This document shows positions 49,154 to 59,485 of a stretch of 64,000 nt of DNA, one piece after another; within the stretch, counting starts at the first letter, position 1, and each line of letters opens with the position of its first letter. Source of the stretch: Paraburkholderia franconis (GTDB lineage: Bacteria > Pseudomonadota > Gammaproteobacteria > Burkholderiales > Burkholderiaceae); the NCBI RefSeq assembly GCF_009362735.1, contig NZ_WHNP01000023.1, forward strand, positions 1 through 64,000, given 5' to 3'. The notes under the pieces are model-generated. The model ran no database searches. It saw only the letters and a list, made by a program, of their open reading frames with translations, and was not told the origin of the DNA. Position numbers and translations under genes: made by a program.

Positions 49154-50374
49154 TCACATCAGCTTCGGCGTGGCCTTCGAGCCGGATGCCGCCTTCTGCG
49201 GCACGCCGGCGTTCGGACCTGCGTTTTCCGAAATGATGCGTGCGATTTCCACGTCGGCTTCGTCGCCGTACTTGTCGAAGACGTTGGTCTGATAGACGGT
49301 GTTCTGCGCGCTGCCGAGCTCGCCGCCCACGTCGTCCTTGATGCTCACGTCGACCTGCATCGACAGGCCGATGCGCAGCGGATGCTTTTCGAGCTCCTGC
49401 GGATCGATCGCGATACGCACGGGCAGACGCTGCACGACCTTGATCCAGTTACCCGTCGCGTTCTGCGCCGGAAGCAGCGAGAATGCCGAGCCCGTGCCCG
49501 CTGAGAAGCCGACCACCTTGCCGTGGTACTTCACCGACGAGCCGTAGACATCCGCCGTCAGTTCGACGGGCTGCCCGATGCGCATGTGCTTCAGCTGCAC
49601 TTCCTTGAAGTTCGCGTCGACCCACACGGCGTTGAGCGGCACGATCGCCATCAGCGGATTGCCCGGCGACACGCGCTGGCCGACCTGCACCGAGCGCTTC
49701 GCGACATAGCCTGTGACGGGCGCGGGCAGCGTGTTGCGCGCGTTGTTCAGATACGCATCGCGGACCCTGGCGGCCGCGGCCTGCACGTTCGGATGGCTCG
49801 CGATCGTCGTGTTGGCCGTCAGCGCGCGGTTGGACGCGAGCTGCTGTTGAGAGGCGTCGAGCGCGGCTTGCGCGCTCTTCACGGCATCGCGTGCGTGCGA
49901 GATTTCTTCCTGCGACACCGCGCCCGTTTGCGCGACGGTCAGACGGCGCTTCAAGTCATCCTGGGCGCGCGACAGATCGGCCTGACGAACGGCAACCTGC
50001 GCCTGGTACTGACTGTCGTCGGCGTAGAGGCCGCGCACCTGGCGCACGACCTGGCCGAGATTCGCTTCCGCCGATTGCAGGGCGATGCGCGAATCGGCGC
50101 GATCGAGCACGACGAGAGGATCGCCGGACTTCACAGTTTGCGTGTCGTCCGCGTTCACGGCGATCACCGTGCCCGTGACCTGCGGCGTGATCTGCACGAC
50201 GTTGCCGTTCACGTACGCGTCGTCGGTATCCTCGTGGAAGCGCGCGACGAGGAAGTAGTAGAGGCCGTACGCGATCGCGGCAATCAGGATCACGCTGACG
50301 AGCAGCGTCATCATGCGCTTGCGTTTGCCGTTGCTGGCCGGCTGCGCGTTAGCGGGTTGTTGGGGCGTGCTCAT
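49154..50374 (-). CDS. emrA: EmrA-type membrane fusion (HlyD-family) protein
   Basis: The protein has 406 residues. A single N-terminal membrane anchor (MTLLVSVILIAAIAYGLYYF, about residues 24-43) leads to the lipoyl half-motifs DAYVNGNVVQITPQVTGTVI and PAPVTGYVAKRSVQVGQRVS, with a helical hairpin between them (about 110-210) and a beta-barrel part (VPLNAVWVDANFKEVQL). The domain order is as in EmrA. It links the MFS pump EmrB to the outer-membrane factor encoded just upstream. The C-terminal tail after about residue 355 is charged and probably disordered. Confidence 0.94.
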   Translation of the reverse strand: MSTPQQPANAQPASNGKRKRMMTLLVSVILIAAIAYGLYYFLVARFHEDTDDAYVNGNVVQITPQVTGTVIAVNADDTQTVKSGDPLVVLDRADSRIALQSAEANLGQVVRQVRGLYADDSQYQAQVAVRQADLSRAQDDLKRRLTVAQTGAVSQEEISHARDAVKSAQAALDASQQQLASNRALTANTTIASHPNVQAAAARVRDAYLNNARNTLPAPVTGYVAKRSVQVGQRVSPGNPLMAIVPLNAVWVDANFKEVQLKHMRIGQPVELTADVYGSSVKYHGKVVGFSAGTGSAFSLLPAQNATGNWIKVVQRLPVRIAIDPQELEKHPLRIGLSMQVDVSIKDDVGGELGSAQNTVYQTNVFDKYGDEADVEIARIISENAGPNAGVPQKAASGSKATPKLM

Positions 50375-50455
50375 GAATAGGCTCCGGATTCTGTCAGTCT
50401 GTATCGTTTATTCGGATCGCAATGTGCTGTGCGTGTGCTTGTTCGCCTGGCGCGC

Positions 50456-51976
50456 TCAGTTCGACGCATGGGCCGCCGACGCGGACGCCGCCGTCGACGA
50501 AGCGGGCGCATCCGTCGGCACGACGAGACCCGTCTGCGTCGCATCGAAGCCGCCGCCGAGCGCCTTGATCAGCGCGATTTGCAGATCGCGGCGGCGCATC
50601 TTCAGGTTCGTGACCGTCTGCTCCGCTGCGAGGCGGTTCTCGTCGGCGTTCAGCACCTGCAGTTGCGGCGACAGCCCTGCCTTGTAGCGGATCACGGCGA
50701 GTTCGTACGCCTTTGTCGACGCGTCGAGCGCGCGTTGCGCATCCCCTTGCTGGCGGTCGATCGAGCGGATCGACGAAATCTGCGTGGCCACGTCGGACAG
50801 CGCGTTGATCAGCGTCTGGTTGTAGTTCGCGACGTCCAGGTCGAAGTCGGCGTAGCGGCCCTTCAGTTGCGAGCGCAGCGCGCCGGCGTCGAAGATGGGC
50901 AAATGGATCGCGGGGCCGAACTGGATCTGGCGGCTCGACGCCGTCAGGAAGCGGCTCCAGCCGAACGCGTCGAAGCCGAACGCGGCGGCGAGGTTTACGT
51001 CCGGGAAGAACTCGGCCTTCGCTTCCTTCACGTCGTGCATCGCGGCTTCGACCTGCCAGCGCGCGGCGACGATGTCGGGGCGGCGCGAAACGAGATCGGC
51101 GGGCACGTTGTCGGGGAGCGTGACGGCGCCGCCCGGATTGAACACGGGCTTGGCGATCTGCAGGCCGCGGTCCGGGCCCTTGCCGAGCAGCGCGCCGAGC
51201 TGGTAGCGCGTGGTCGTGATCTGGCCGTCGAGTTCGGTCAGGTTCGACTGGCTGGTCGCGATGTTGCCGTTCGCCGTCTGACGTTCGACGTTCGTATCGA
51301 GACCGGCGGCGACGCGGCCGTTCGTGATCGAGCCGACCGTCTGGCGGTTCTTGATCTCGCGCTCGGCGATGTCGCGCAGCGCGTAAAGCTGCGCAAGCGA
51401 GTTGTACGTGCGTGCGACGGACGCGGCGAGCGCCACGCGTGCCTGCTGCATGTCCGCTTCGGCTGCCTTTTCCTGCGATACGGCCTGGCCGAGCCGCTGA
51501 CGGTTCTTACCCCAGAGGTCGAGATCCCAGGATGCGCTCGCGAGCACATTGTTTTCGCTGTACCACGTGCCGCCAAAGGGCGGCGGAAACAAGGCGTTTT
51601 CCGAATACAGCTCGCGGGTCCACGAGTAGCTGCCTTCGACCTTCGGATACAGCGCCGACTTCGACGATTCGATATAGGACGACGCCTTCGCGATGCGCGC
51701 CTGCGCCTGCGCGATCGACGGATTGCCCTCGAGTGCTTCCGCAATCAGCTGAGGCAGCTGCGGATCGTCGAACTGGTTGGCCCAGTCGAGTGTCGGCCAC
51801 TGGCCACCTTCGGCGGGCAGGCTTTGCGAGGCCTCGAACTGCGAGCTGGGCGCGATCTGCTTGTCGTCCTTCAGACCGAAGTAGTTCGCGCAGCCCGCCA
51901 GGGTCAGCGCCGCGACGGCGGCAGCGACCGCCGCCCGGCGTGACGATGCGTGCGCGCGCCTCGACAGGAATTTCAT
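50456..51976 (-). CDS. Outer-membrane efflux lipoprotein, NodT/OprM (TolC-like) family
   Basis: The protein has 506 residues. It has a lipoprotein signal (hydrophobic AAVAAAVAALTLAGC, lipobox LAGC, Cys29), then two OEP repeats with the long coiled-coil helices: QLIAEALEGNPSIAQAQARI, SQEKAAEADMQQARVALAAS, VPADLVSRRPDIVAARWQVE and YELAVIRYKAGLSPQLQVLN. The motif RRPD-x-x-A is typical of NodT outer-membrane factors. The start is ATG 51976 (MKFLSRR); ATG 52003 is an alternative. It provides the exit duct of the EmrAB-type pump encoded downstream, 81 bases away. Confidence 0.92.
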   Translation of the reverse strand: MKFLSRRAHASSRRAAVAAAVAALTLAGCANYFGLKDDKQIAPSSQFEASQSLPAEGGQWPTLDWANQFDDPQLPQLIAEALEGNPSIAQAQARIAKASSYIESSKSALYPKVEGSYSWTRELYSENALFPPPFGGTWYSENNVLASASWDLDLWGKNRQRLGQAVSQEKAAEADMQQARVALAASVARTYNSLAQLYALRDIAEREIKNRQTVGSITNGRVAAGLDTNVERQTANGNIATSQSNLTELDGQITTTRYQLGALLGKGPDRGLQIAKPVFNPGGAVTLPDNVPADLVSRRPDIVAARWQVEAAMHDVKEAKAEFFPDVNLAAAFGFDAFGWSRFLTASSRQIQFGPAIHLPIFDAGALRSQLKGRYADFDLDVANYNQTLINALSDVATQISSIRSIDRQQGDAQRALDASTKAYELAVIRYKAGLSPQLQVLNADENRLAAEQTVTNLKMRRRDLQIALIKALGGGFDATQTGLVVPTDAPASSTAASASAAHASN

Positions 51977-52034
51977 CGCTGGACTCTTTGCGTGTAATGG
52001 CATTTTTTCTTTAATGGACGGTGCAACTATTTTC

Positions 52035-52550
52035 TTACGATTTGCTGTCGGCATTGCTTGCCGAGTCACGGTTTTCGCCGAGTAATTCACAGCTATTTGC
52101 CAAGACTCGCCTCAGAAGACTCTTGAGAAATCCCGTCTCCTCAGGCGTGAAACCAGACAGCAGCTTCTCCGTCACACCCGTGAAGACGGCCGGCATGCGC
52201 GCGGCGATTGCGTGGCCCTCGGCCGTCAGCGCAAGCCGGACGACGCGCCGGTCCTCGTCGCTGCGCACCCGCGTAAGCAGCCCGCGTTTTTCGAGGCGAT
52301 CGACGAGGCGCGTGACCGCGCTCGCGTCGATGCCGTATTCGCGCGCCAGCTCGGCTGCGAGCAGGCATTTGCCGCTGGCGACCATGAACAGCACGCTGGC
52401 CTGCTGGCTGGTGATGCCGAGTTCGGCAATCGTGCGTTGCGTCACGAGGTTCGACAACGCCGATTTCACGCGTGAAATCAGATAGCCGACGCTTTCGCCG
52501 AATTGGTATTCGCTGACCTCGGGCGACGGCGTGTTGGACGGTTCGGTCAT
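52035..52550 (-). CDS. MarR-family transcriptional regulator of the efflux operon
   Basis: The protein has 171 residues. The winged helix has ELGITSQQASVLFMVASGKC, then LLAAELAREYGIDASAVTRL with VDRLEKRGLLTRVRSDEDRR, the DxRxx wing of MarR proteins. It is the first gene of the operon marR-OMF-emrA-emrB, a common Burkholderia arrangement in which the regulator represses its own operon until a phenolic drug binds. The ATG at 52550 is upstream of all others. The promoter region (52551-52620) contains AATCGATT around 52590 as a possible but weak operator. Confidence 0.93.
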   Translation of the reverse strand: MTEPSNTPSPEVSEYQFGESVGYLISRVKSALSNLVTQRTIAELGITSQQASVLFMVASGKCLLAAELAREYGIDASAVTRLVDRLEKRGLLTRVRSDEDRRVVRLALTAEGHAIAARMPAVFTGVTEKLLSGFTPEETGFLKSLLRRVLANSCELLGENRDSASNADSKS

Positions 52551-52767
52551 GATTCTCGTGCGACTGCAATGGTTGACTATGCACGATTGTAGAATCGATT
52601 AATTGACGCGGCAAGCGTTATTACAGCTTAGGCAAGGATCTATCTCGCGCCGGGTGAAAGTCGGGGGAAAGCTTGGCTGGGGTGACAGGCGGGCAGCGAG
52701 CATGCGTTGCGTTAGTGAGATATTGGGGCGCGCTATCGGGGAATACCAGAAACGCGTCATGTGCGCG

Positions 52768-52791
52768 TGCTATAATTTTGGGTTCCCAAAA
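52768..52791 (+). promoter_or_regulatory. Extended -10 promoter with adjacent palindrome upstream of typA
   Basis: TGC-TATAAT (52768-52776) is a perfect extended -10 element. Partly overlapping it is TTTTGGG-TT-CCCAAAA (52776-52791), a perfect inverted repeat with 7-base arms placed around the start point. The promoter is strong by sequence. The palindrome is a candidate operator or 5' hairpin. The leader to typA would be about 80 bases. Confidence 0.72.
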
Positions 52792-52863
52792 GTGCGCTTT
52801 GGGCTTGGCGAAGTAGCTGGGCAGGTGGCGCACTCCACTCGTTTCCAGCGTCTCCAGGTTCCT

Positions 52864-54690
<1,827 letters not shown>

Positions 54691-54734
54691 GGTCGCGTGC
54701 CTTTGCGGGCAGCATTCAGCGTCAGCAAAGAGCC

Positions 54735-54760
54735 AAAAAGCCGCCTTCGGGCGGCTTTTT
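54735..54760 (+). terminator. Intrinsic terminator after typA
   Basis: AAAAAGCCGCC (54735-54745), loop TTCG, GGCGGCTTTTT (54750-54760). It is a classical GC stem with a UUCG tetraloop and T-run, 44 bases after the typA stop. Confidence 0.92.
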
Positions 54761-54900
54761 GCATGGCGCGCAGCACCTCACCGGACGGTGTTCGAATATG
54801 CGCCTAGAATATTCTTGCGCAGTGCGGCAAAGACTGTTGCGAAAACATAAAACTTGCCGCAGAGCCCCGTGGGACGGGGATTTCAATTGGGAGCTGTCCT

Positions 54901-54925
54901 ATATCAACCATTGGTTATGTGATAT
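54901..54925. promoter_or_regulatory. Candidate operator in the odhA promoter region
   Basis: AACCATTGGTT (54906-54916) is a perfect 11-base inverted repeat, and it is flanked by ATATC and GATAT (54901-54905 and 54921-54925). It lies about 140 bases before the odhA start, in the otherwise featureless 299-base gap after the typA terminator. The regulator is unknown. Confidence 0.45.
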
Positions 54926-55059
54926 GCTCCCGCGAATGCAAGTTTTAGGTCCTTCCAAGCAAGACTTGATTCGCGCAATCCGCTAAACGGTCAGGCCGTG
55001 TCGCGGAAGGTTCAGTAACCCGCTATTTCTCGAGAAGCTCGAAGAAAGGTGAGCGTAAA

Positions 55060-57915
55060 ATGATGAAGCAATTCCAGTCGAACTCGTATCTGTTCGGCGG
55101 CAATGCTCCGTACGTAGAAGAGTTGTACGAAGCATATCTCGACAATCCCGCGTCAGTGCCCGAGACCTGGCGCAACTATTTCGACGCATTGCAGAACGTC
55201 CCTGCATCGGATGGCACCGCGGCCAACGATGTGGCCCACGGCCCGATCGTCGAATCGTTTGCTCAACGCGCGAAGGCGAATGCGTTCCTTCCGCGAGTCG
55301 CTGGCGAAGATCTCACCACCGCGCGAAAGCAGGTTTATGTGCAGTCCCTCATCGGCGCATATCGCTTCCTCGGCTCGCAATGGGCCAACCTCGATCCCCT
55401 GAAGCGCCGCGAACGTCCGAACATTCCCGAACTCGAACCCGCGTTCTACGACTTCACCGAAGCCGACATGGACCAGGTGTTCAACACGAACAACCTGTAC
55501 TTCGGTTTCGAGCAGGCTTCGCTGCGTGACATCGTCAAGGCGTTGCGCGACACGTACTGCGGCACGATCGGTGCCGAGTACATGTACCTGAGCGATCCGG
55601 AGCAGAAGCGCTGGTGGAAGGAGAAGCTCGAGTCGATCCGCTCGACGCCGAACTTCTCGAACGAGAAGAAGAAGCACATCCTGAACCGTCTGACGGCGTC
55701 GGAAGGCCTCGAGCGCTTCCTGCACACCAAGTACGTCGGCCAGAAGCGCTTCTCGCTGGAAGGCGGCGAAAGCTTTATCGCGTCGATGGACGAAGTCGTG
55801 CATCACGCAGGCAAGAACGGCGTGCAGGAAATCGTCATCGGCATGGCCCACCGCGGCCGTCTGAACGTGTTGGTCAACACGCTGGGCAAGATGCCCGCTG
55901 ACCTCTTCGCCGAGTTCGAAGGCAAGCACGTCGACGACCTGCCGGCAGGCGACGTGAAGTACCACAAGGGCTTCTCGTCGGATATCGCCACGGAAGGCGG
56001 CCCCGTTCACCTGTCGCTCGCGTTCAACCCGTCGCACCTCGAAATCGTGAACCCGGTGGTCGAGGGCTCGGCGAAGGCCCGTATGGATCGCCGCGGCGAC
56101 GAGCAGGGCCTGCAGGTGCTGCCCGTGCAGATTCACGGCGATGCCGCCTTCGCAGGCCAGGGCGTCGTGATGGAAACGCTGAACCTCGCGCAGACGCGCG
56201 GCTACGGCACGCACGGCACGTTGCACATCGTCATTAACAACCAGATCGGCTTCACCACGTCCGATCCGCGCGATGCGCGTTCGACGCTGTACTGCTCGGA
56301 CGTCGTCAAGATGATCGAGGCACCCGTTCTGCACGTGAACGGCGACGATCCGGAAGCCGTCGTGCTGGCGACGCAGCTGGCCATCGACTTCCGCATGCAG
56401 TTCCACAAGGATGTCGTGCTCGACATCATCTGCTTCCGCAAGCTGGGTCACAACGAGCAGGACACGCCGGCTGTCACGCAGCCGCTGATGTACAAGACGA
56501 TCGCGAAGCACCCCGGCACGCGCGCGCTGTACGCGGAAAAGCTGATGCAGCAGGGCGTCATCACCGCCACGGAAGGCGATGAGTTCGTCAAGGCCTACCG
56601 CAAGGCGATGGACGAAGGCCACCACACGGTCGACCCCGTCCTGTCGAACTACAAGAGCAAGTACGCGGTCGACTGGGTGCCGTTCCTGAACCGCAAGTGG
56701 ACGGATGCCGCCGACACGGCCGTGCCGCTCGCCGAGCTGAAGCGTCTGGCCGAGCGCATCACGACGATTCCGGAAGGCTTCAAGCTGCACCCGCTCGTCG
56801 AGCGCGTGATCAACGATCGCCGCGCGATGGGCCGTGGCGAGGCGTCCCTCGACTGGGGCATGGGCGAGCATCTGGCATTCGCGTCGCTGGTCGCATCGGG
56901 CTATGCCGTGCGTCTGACGGGCCAGGACTCGGGCCGCGGCACGTTCACGCACCGTCACGCGGTGCTGCACGACCAGAACCGCGAGCGCTGGGACGGCGGC
57001 ACGTACGTTCCGCTGCAGAACATCGCCGAAGGCCAGGCGAAGTTCAACGTGATCGACTCGGTGCTGTCGGAAGAAGCGGTGCTCGGCTTCGAATACGGCT
57101 ACTCGACGGCGGAACCGAACACGTTCGTCGCGTGGGAAGCGCAGTTCGGCGACTTCGTCAACGGCGCGCAGGTCGTGATCGACCAGTTCATCTCGTCGGG
57201 CGAAGTGAAGTGGGGCCGCGTGTCGGGCCTGACGATGCTGCTGCCGCACGGCTACGAAGGTCAGGGTCCGGAACACTCGTCGGCGCGTATCGAGCGCTTC
57301 CTGCAGCTGTGCGCAGACCACAACATGCAGGTCGCCCAGCCGACCACGCCGGCGCAGATCTTCCATCTGCTGCGCCGTCAGATGATCCGCCTGTTCCGCA
57401 AGCCGCTCATCGTCTTCACGCCGAAGTCGCTGCTGCGTCACAAGGAAGCCGTGTCCGATCTGTCGGAACTCGCGAAGGGTTCGTTCCAGCCGGTGCTCGG
57501 CGAAACGGACGCGTCGATCGACGCGAAGAAGGTCAAGCGCGTGCTGGTCTGCTCGGGCCGCGTGTACTACGACCTCGTCGCGCATCGCCGCGAAGCGAAG
57601 GCGCAGGACGTCGCGATCTTCCGTATCGAACAGCTTTATCCGTTCGCGCACAAGCAGTTCGAAGCGGAACTGAAGAAGTACGACAACGCAACCGAAGTGG
57701 TGTGGGTGCAGGACGAGCCGCAGAATCAAGGCCCGTGGTTCTACATCGAGCATCACCTGCGCGAAGGCATGAAGGAAGGACAGAAGCTCGCGTACAGCGG
57801 CCGTCCCGCTTCGGCCTCGCCGGCTGTCGGCTACTACGCGAAGCACTACGAGCAGCAGAAGGCGCTGGTCGAAGGCGCGTTTGGCCGTCTGAAAGGCGCG
57901 TCCATCGTTAAATAA
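55060..57915 (+). CDS. odhA: 2-Oxoglutarate dehydrogenase E1 component
   Basis: The protein has 951 residues (E. coli SucA 933). The N-terminal anchor (FQSNSYLFGGNAPYVEELYE, residues 4-23) holds the complex together. The thiamine-diphosphate domain has GMAHRGRLNVLVNTLGK, the segment FNPSHLEIVNPVVEGSAKAR and GDAAFAGQGVVMETLNL with the GDG-like metal motif, then INNQIGFTTSDPRDAR. The C-terminal part has LLPHGYEGQGPEHSSARIER and VVWVQDEPQNQGPW. It decarboxylates 2-oxoglutarate in the TCA cycle. AAGGTGAG precedes ATG 55060. It is the first gene of odhA-odhB-odhL; the gap to odhB (143 bases) contains a hairpin. Confidence 0.97.
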   Translation: MMKQFQSNSYLFGGNAPYVEELYEAYLDNPASVPETWRNYFDALQNVPASDGTAANDVAHGPIVESFAQRAKANAFLPRVAGEDLTTARKQVYVQSLIGAYRFLGSQWANLDPLKRRERPNIPELEPAFYDFTEADMDQVFNTNNLYFGFEQASLRDIVKALRDTYCGTIGAEYMYLSDPEQKRWWKEKLESIRSTPNFSNEKKKHILNRLTASEGLERFLHTKYVGQKRFSLEGGESFIASMDEVVHHAGKNGVQEIVIGMAHRGRLNVLVNTLGKMPADLFAEFEGKHVDDLPAGDVKYHKGFSSDIATEGGPVHLSLAFNPSHLEIVNPVVEGSAKARMDRRGDEQGLQVLPVQIHGDAAFAGQGVVMETLNLAQTRGYGTHGTLHIVINNQIGFTTSDPRDARSTLYCSDVVKMIEAPVLHVNGDDPEAVVLATQLAIDFRMQFHKDVVLDIICFRKLGHNEQDTPAVTQPLMYKTIAKHPGTRALYAEKLMQQGVITATEGDEFVKAYRKAMDEGHHTVDPVLSNYKSKYAVDWVPFLNRKWTDAADTAVPLAELKRLAERITTIPEGFKLHPLVERVINDRRAMGRGEASLDWGMGEHLAFASLVASGYAVRLTGQDSGRGTFTHRHAVLHDQNRERWDGGTYVPLQNIAEGQAKFNVIDSVLSEEAVLGFEYGYSTAEPNTFVAWEAQFGDFVNGAQVVIDQFISSGEVKWGRVSGLTMLLPHGYEGQGPEHSSARIERFLQLCADHNMQVAQPTTPAQIFHLLRRQMIRLFRKPLIVFTPKSLLRHKEAVSDLSELAKGSFQPVLGETDASIDAKKVKRVLVCSGRVYYDLVAHRREAKAQDVAIFRIEQLYPFAHKQFEAELKKYDNATEVVWVQDEPQNQGPWFYIEHHLREGMKEGQKLAYSGRPASASPAVGYYAKHYEQQKALVEGAFGRLKGASIVK

Positions 57916-57931
57916 CCAAAGAGGGCGAACC

Positions 57932-57954
57932 GGGAAAGCGCTGAGCGCTTTCCC
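57932..57954 (+). other. Perfect hairpin in the odhA-odhB spacer
   Basis: GGGAAAGCGCT (57932-57942), one G, AGCGCTTTCCC (57944-57954): 11-base perfect arms around a single base. No T-run follows, so it is not a strong terminator. The odhB-odhL spacer has a hairpin of the same architecture (59360-59382). Confidence 0.65.
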
Positions 57955-58058
57955 GCCCCGCGTCTGAATCACCCATGTAAGCGCGACATCCACGCGCACC
58001 AATCAGACGCGGCTCGCACAAGGTTCGTTGTCATCCGATACGTATTCAGAGAAATCAA

Positions 58059-59342
58059 ATGGCTATTGTTGAAGTCAAGGTTCCCCAGCTGTCCGAGTCG
58101 GTCTCGGAAGCGACGATGCTGCAGTGGAAGAAGAAGCCGGGCGAAGCCGTCGCCCAGGACGAAATCCTGATCGAAATCGAAACCGACAAGGTCGTGCTCG
58201 AAGTGCCGGCTCCGTCGGCTGGCGTGCTCGCGCAAGTCATCAAGAACGACGGCGATATCGTGGTCGCCGACGAAGTGATCGCGAAGATCGACACGGAAGG
58301 CAAGCCGGGCGAGGCAGCCGTCGAGGCCGAAGTGAAGCCGGCTCCGCAAGCCGAACCGGCAGCGGCGGCTGCCGCTCCCGCGCAGGCGGCGGCTGTGGCA
58401 GGCGCAAGCACGACGGCATCGCCGGCTGCGACGAAGATCATGGCCGAGAAGGGCCTCGCAGCAGGCGACGTCGCCGGCTCGGGCCGCGACGGCCGCATCA
58501 CGAAGCAGGACGTGCTGGGCGCAGGCGCTGCGGCACCGGCTGCGAAGGCCGCGCCGGCGCCGGCCGCAGCGCCCGCACGTGCGGCAAAACCGTCGCTGCC
58601 GCAAGTCGGCGCGCCGGCATCGGCTGACCAATGGCTGAAGGACCGTCCGGAGCAGCGCGTGCCGATGTCGCGTCTGCGCGCGCGTATCGCCGAGCGTCTG
58701 CTCGAGTCGCAGCAGACCAACGCCATCCTCACGACGTTCAACGAAGTGAACATGGCGCCCGTGATGGATCTGCGCAACAAGTACAAGGACAAGTTCGAGA
58801 AGGAACATAGCGTGAAGCTCGGCTTCATGTCGTTCTTCGTAAAGGCGGCTGTCCACGCGCTGAAGAAGTTCCCGTTGGTGAACGCGTCGATCGACGGCAA
58901 CGACATCGTCTATCACGGCTACTTCGACATCGGTATCGCGGTCGGCTCGCCGCGCGGTCTGGTGGTGCCGATCCTGCGCAACGCGGATCAGATGAGCCTC
59001 GCCGACATTGAGAAGAAGATCGCCGAATTCGGCGCGAAGGCACGTGACGGCAAGCTGTCGATCGAAGAAATGACGGGCGGCACGTTCTCGATCTCGAACG
59101 GCGGCGTGTTCGGCTCGATGCTGTCGACGCCGATCATCAACCCGCCGCAATCGGCGATCCTCGGCGTGCACGCGACGAAGGAACGCGCCGTTGTCGAAAA
59201 CGGCCAGATCGTGATCCGCCCGATGAACTATCTGGCGCTGTCGTACGACCACCGTATCATCGACGGCCGCGAAGCCGTGCTGTCGCTGGTCGCCATGAAG
59301 GACGCGCTGGAAGATCCGGCTCGTCTGCTGCTCGACCTGTAA
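58059..59342 (+). CDS. odhB: 2-Oxoglutarate dehydrogenase E2, dihydrolipoyl succinyltransferase
   Basis: The protein has 427 residues (E. coli 405). The lipoyl domain (residues 1-77) has the lipoylated lysine in EIETDKVVLEVPAPSAGVLA at about residue 43. An Ala/Pro linker, the E1/E3-binding domain (about 122-155, ATKIMAEKGLAAGDVAGSGR) and the catalytic domain (about 200-427) follow, with VPMSRLRARIAERLLESQQT and the active-site segment LALSYDHRIIDGREAVLSL carrying His and Asp. It transfers the succinyl group to CoA. It is the middle gene of the odh operon. Confidence 0.97.
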   Translation: MAIVEVKVPQLSESVSEATMLQWKKKPGEAVAQDEILIEIETDKVVLEVPAPSAGVLAQVIKNDGDIVVADEVIAKIDTEGKPGEAAVEAEVKPAPQAEPAAAAAAPAQAAAVAGASTTASPAATKIMAEKGLAAGDVAGSGRDGRITKQDVLGAGAAAPAAKAAPAPAAAPARAAKPSLPQVGAPASADQWLKDRPEQRVPMSRLRARIAERLLESQQTNAILTTFNEVNMAPVMDLRNKYKDKFEKEHSVKLGFMSFFVKAAVHALKKFPLVNASIDGNDIVYHGYFDIGIAVGSPRGLVVPILRNADQMSLADIEKKIAEFGAKARDGKLSIEEMTGGTFSISNGGVFGSMLSTPIINPPQSAILGVHATKERAVVENGQIVIRPMNYLALSYDHRIIDGREAVLSLVAMKDALEDPARLLLDL

Positions 59343-59359
59343 TGCCTGTCTCGCGACGC

Positions 59360-59382
59360 GGCCGCGGCTTGAAGCCGCGGCC
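59360..59382 (+). other. Perfect hairpin in the odhB-odhL spacer
   Basis: GGCCGCGGCTT (59360-59370), one G, AAGCCGCGGCC (59372-59382). The length and single-base centre are identical in design to the odhA-odhB hairpin, though the sequence differs. No T-run follows. A second, weaker GC inverted repeat lies around 59437-59460. Confidence 0.65.
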
Positions 59383-59485
59383 CGCCGTCGCAATATGAGG
59401 ACGGGATCTCTCGCATTTCCGCAGTACCTGAAGCCACGCGCGCCGCGAAGCGCGGCCGCGTCGGCTAGTGATCAAAAGGATAGTC

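Noticed and set aside
55153..58002. A 949-codon minus-strand frame antisense to odhA
   Set aside because: It is antisense to a clear odhA gene. The composition (His, Arg, Val repeats) is typical of an antisense shadow.
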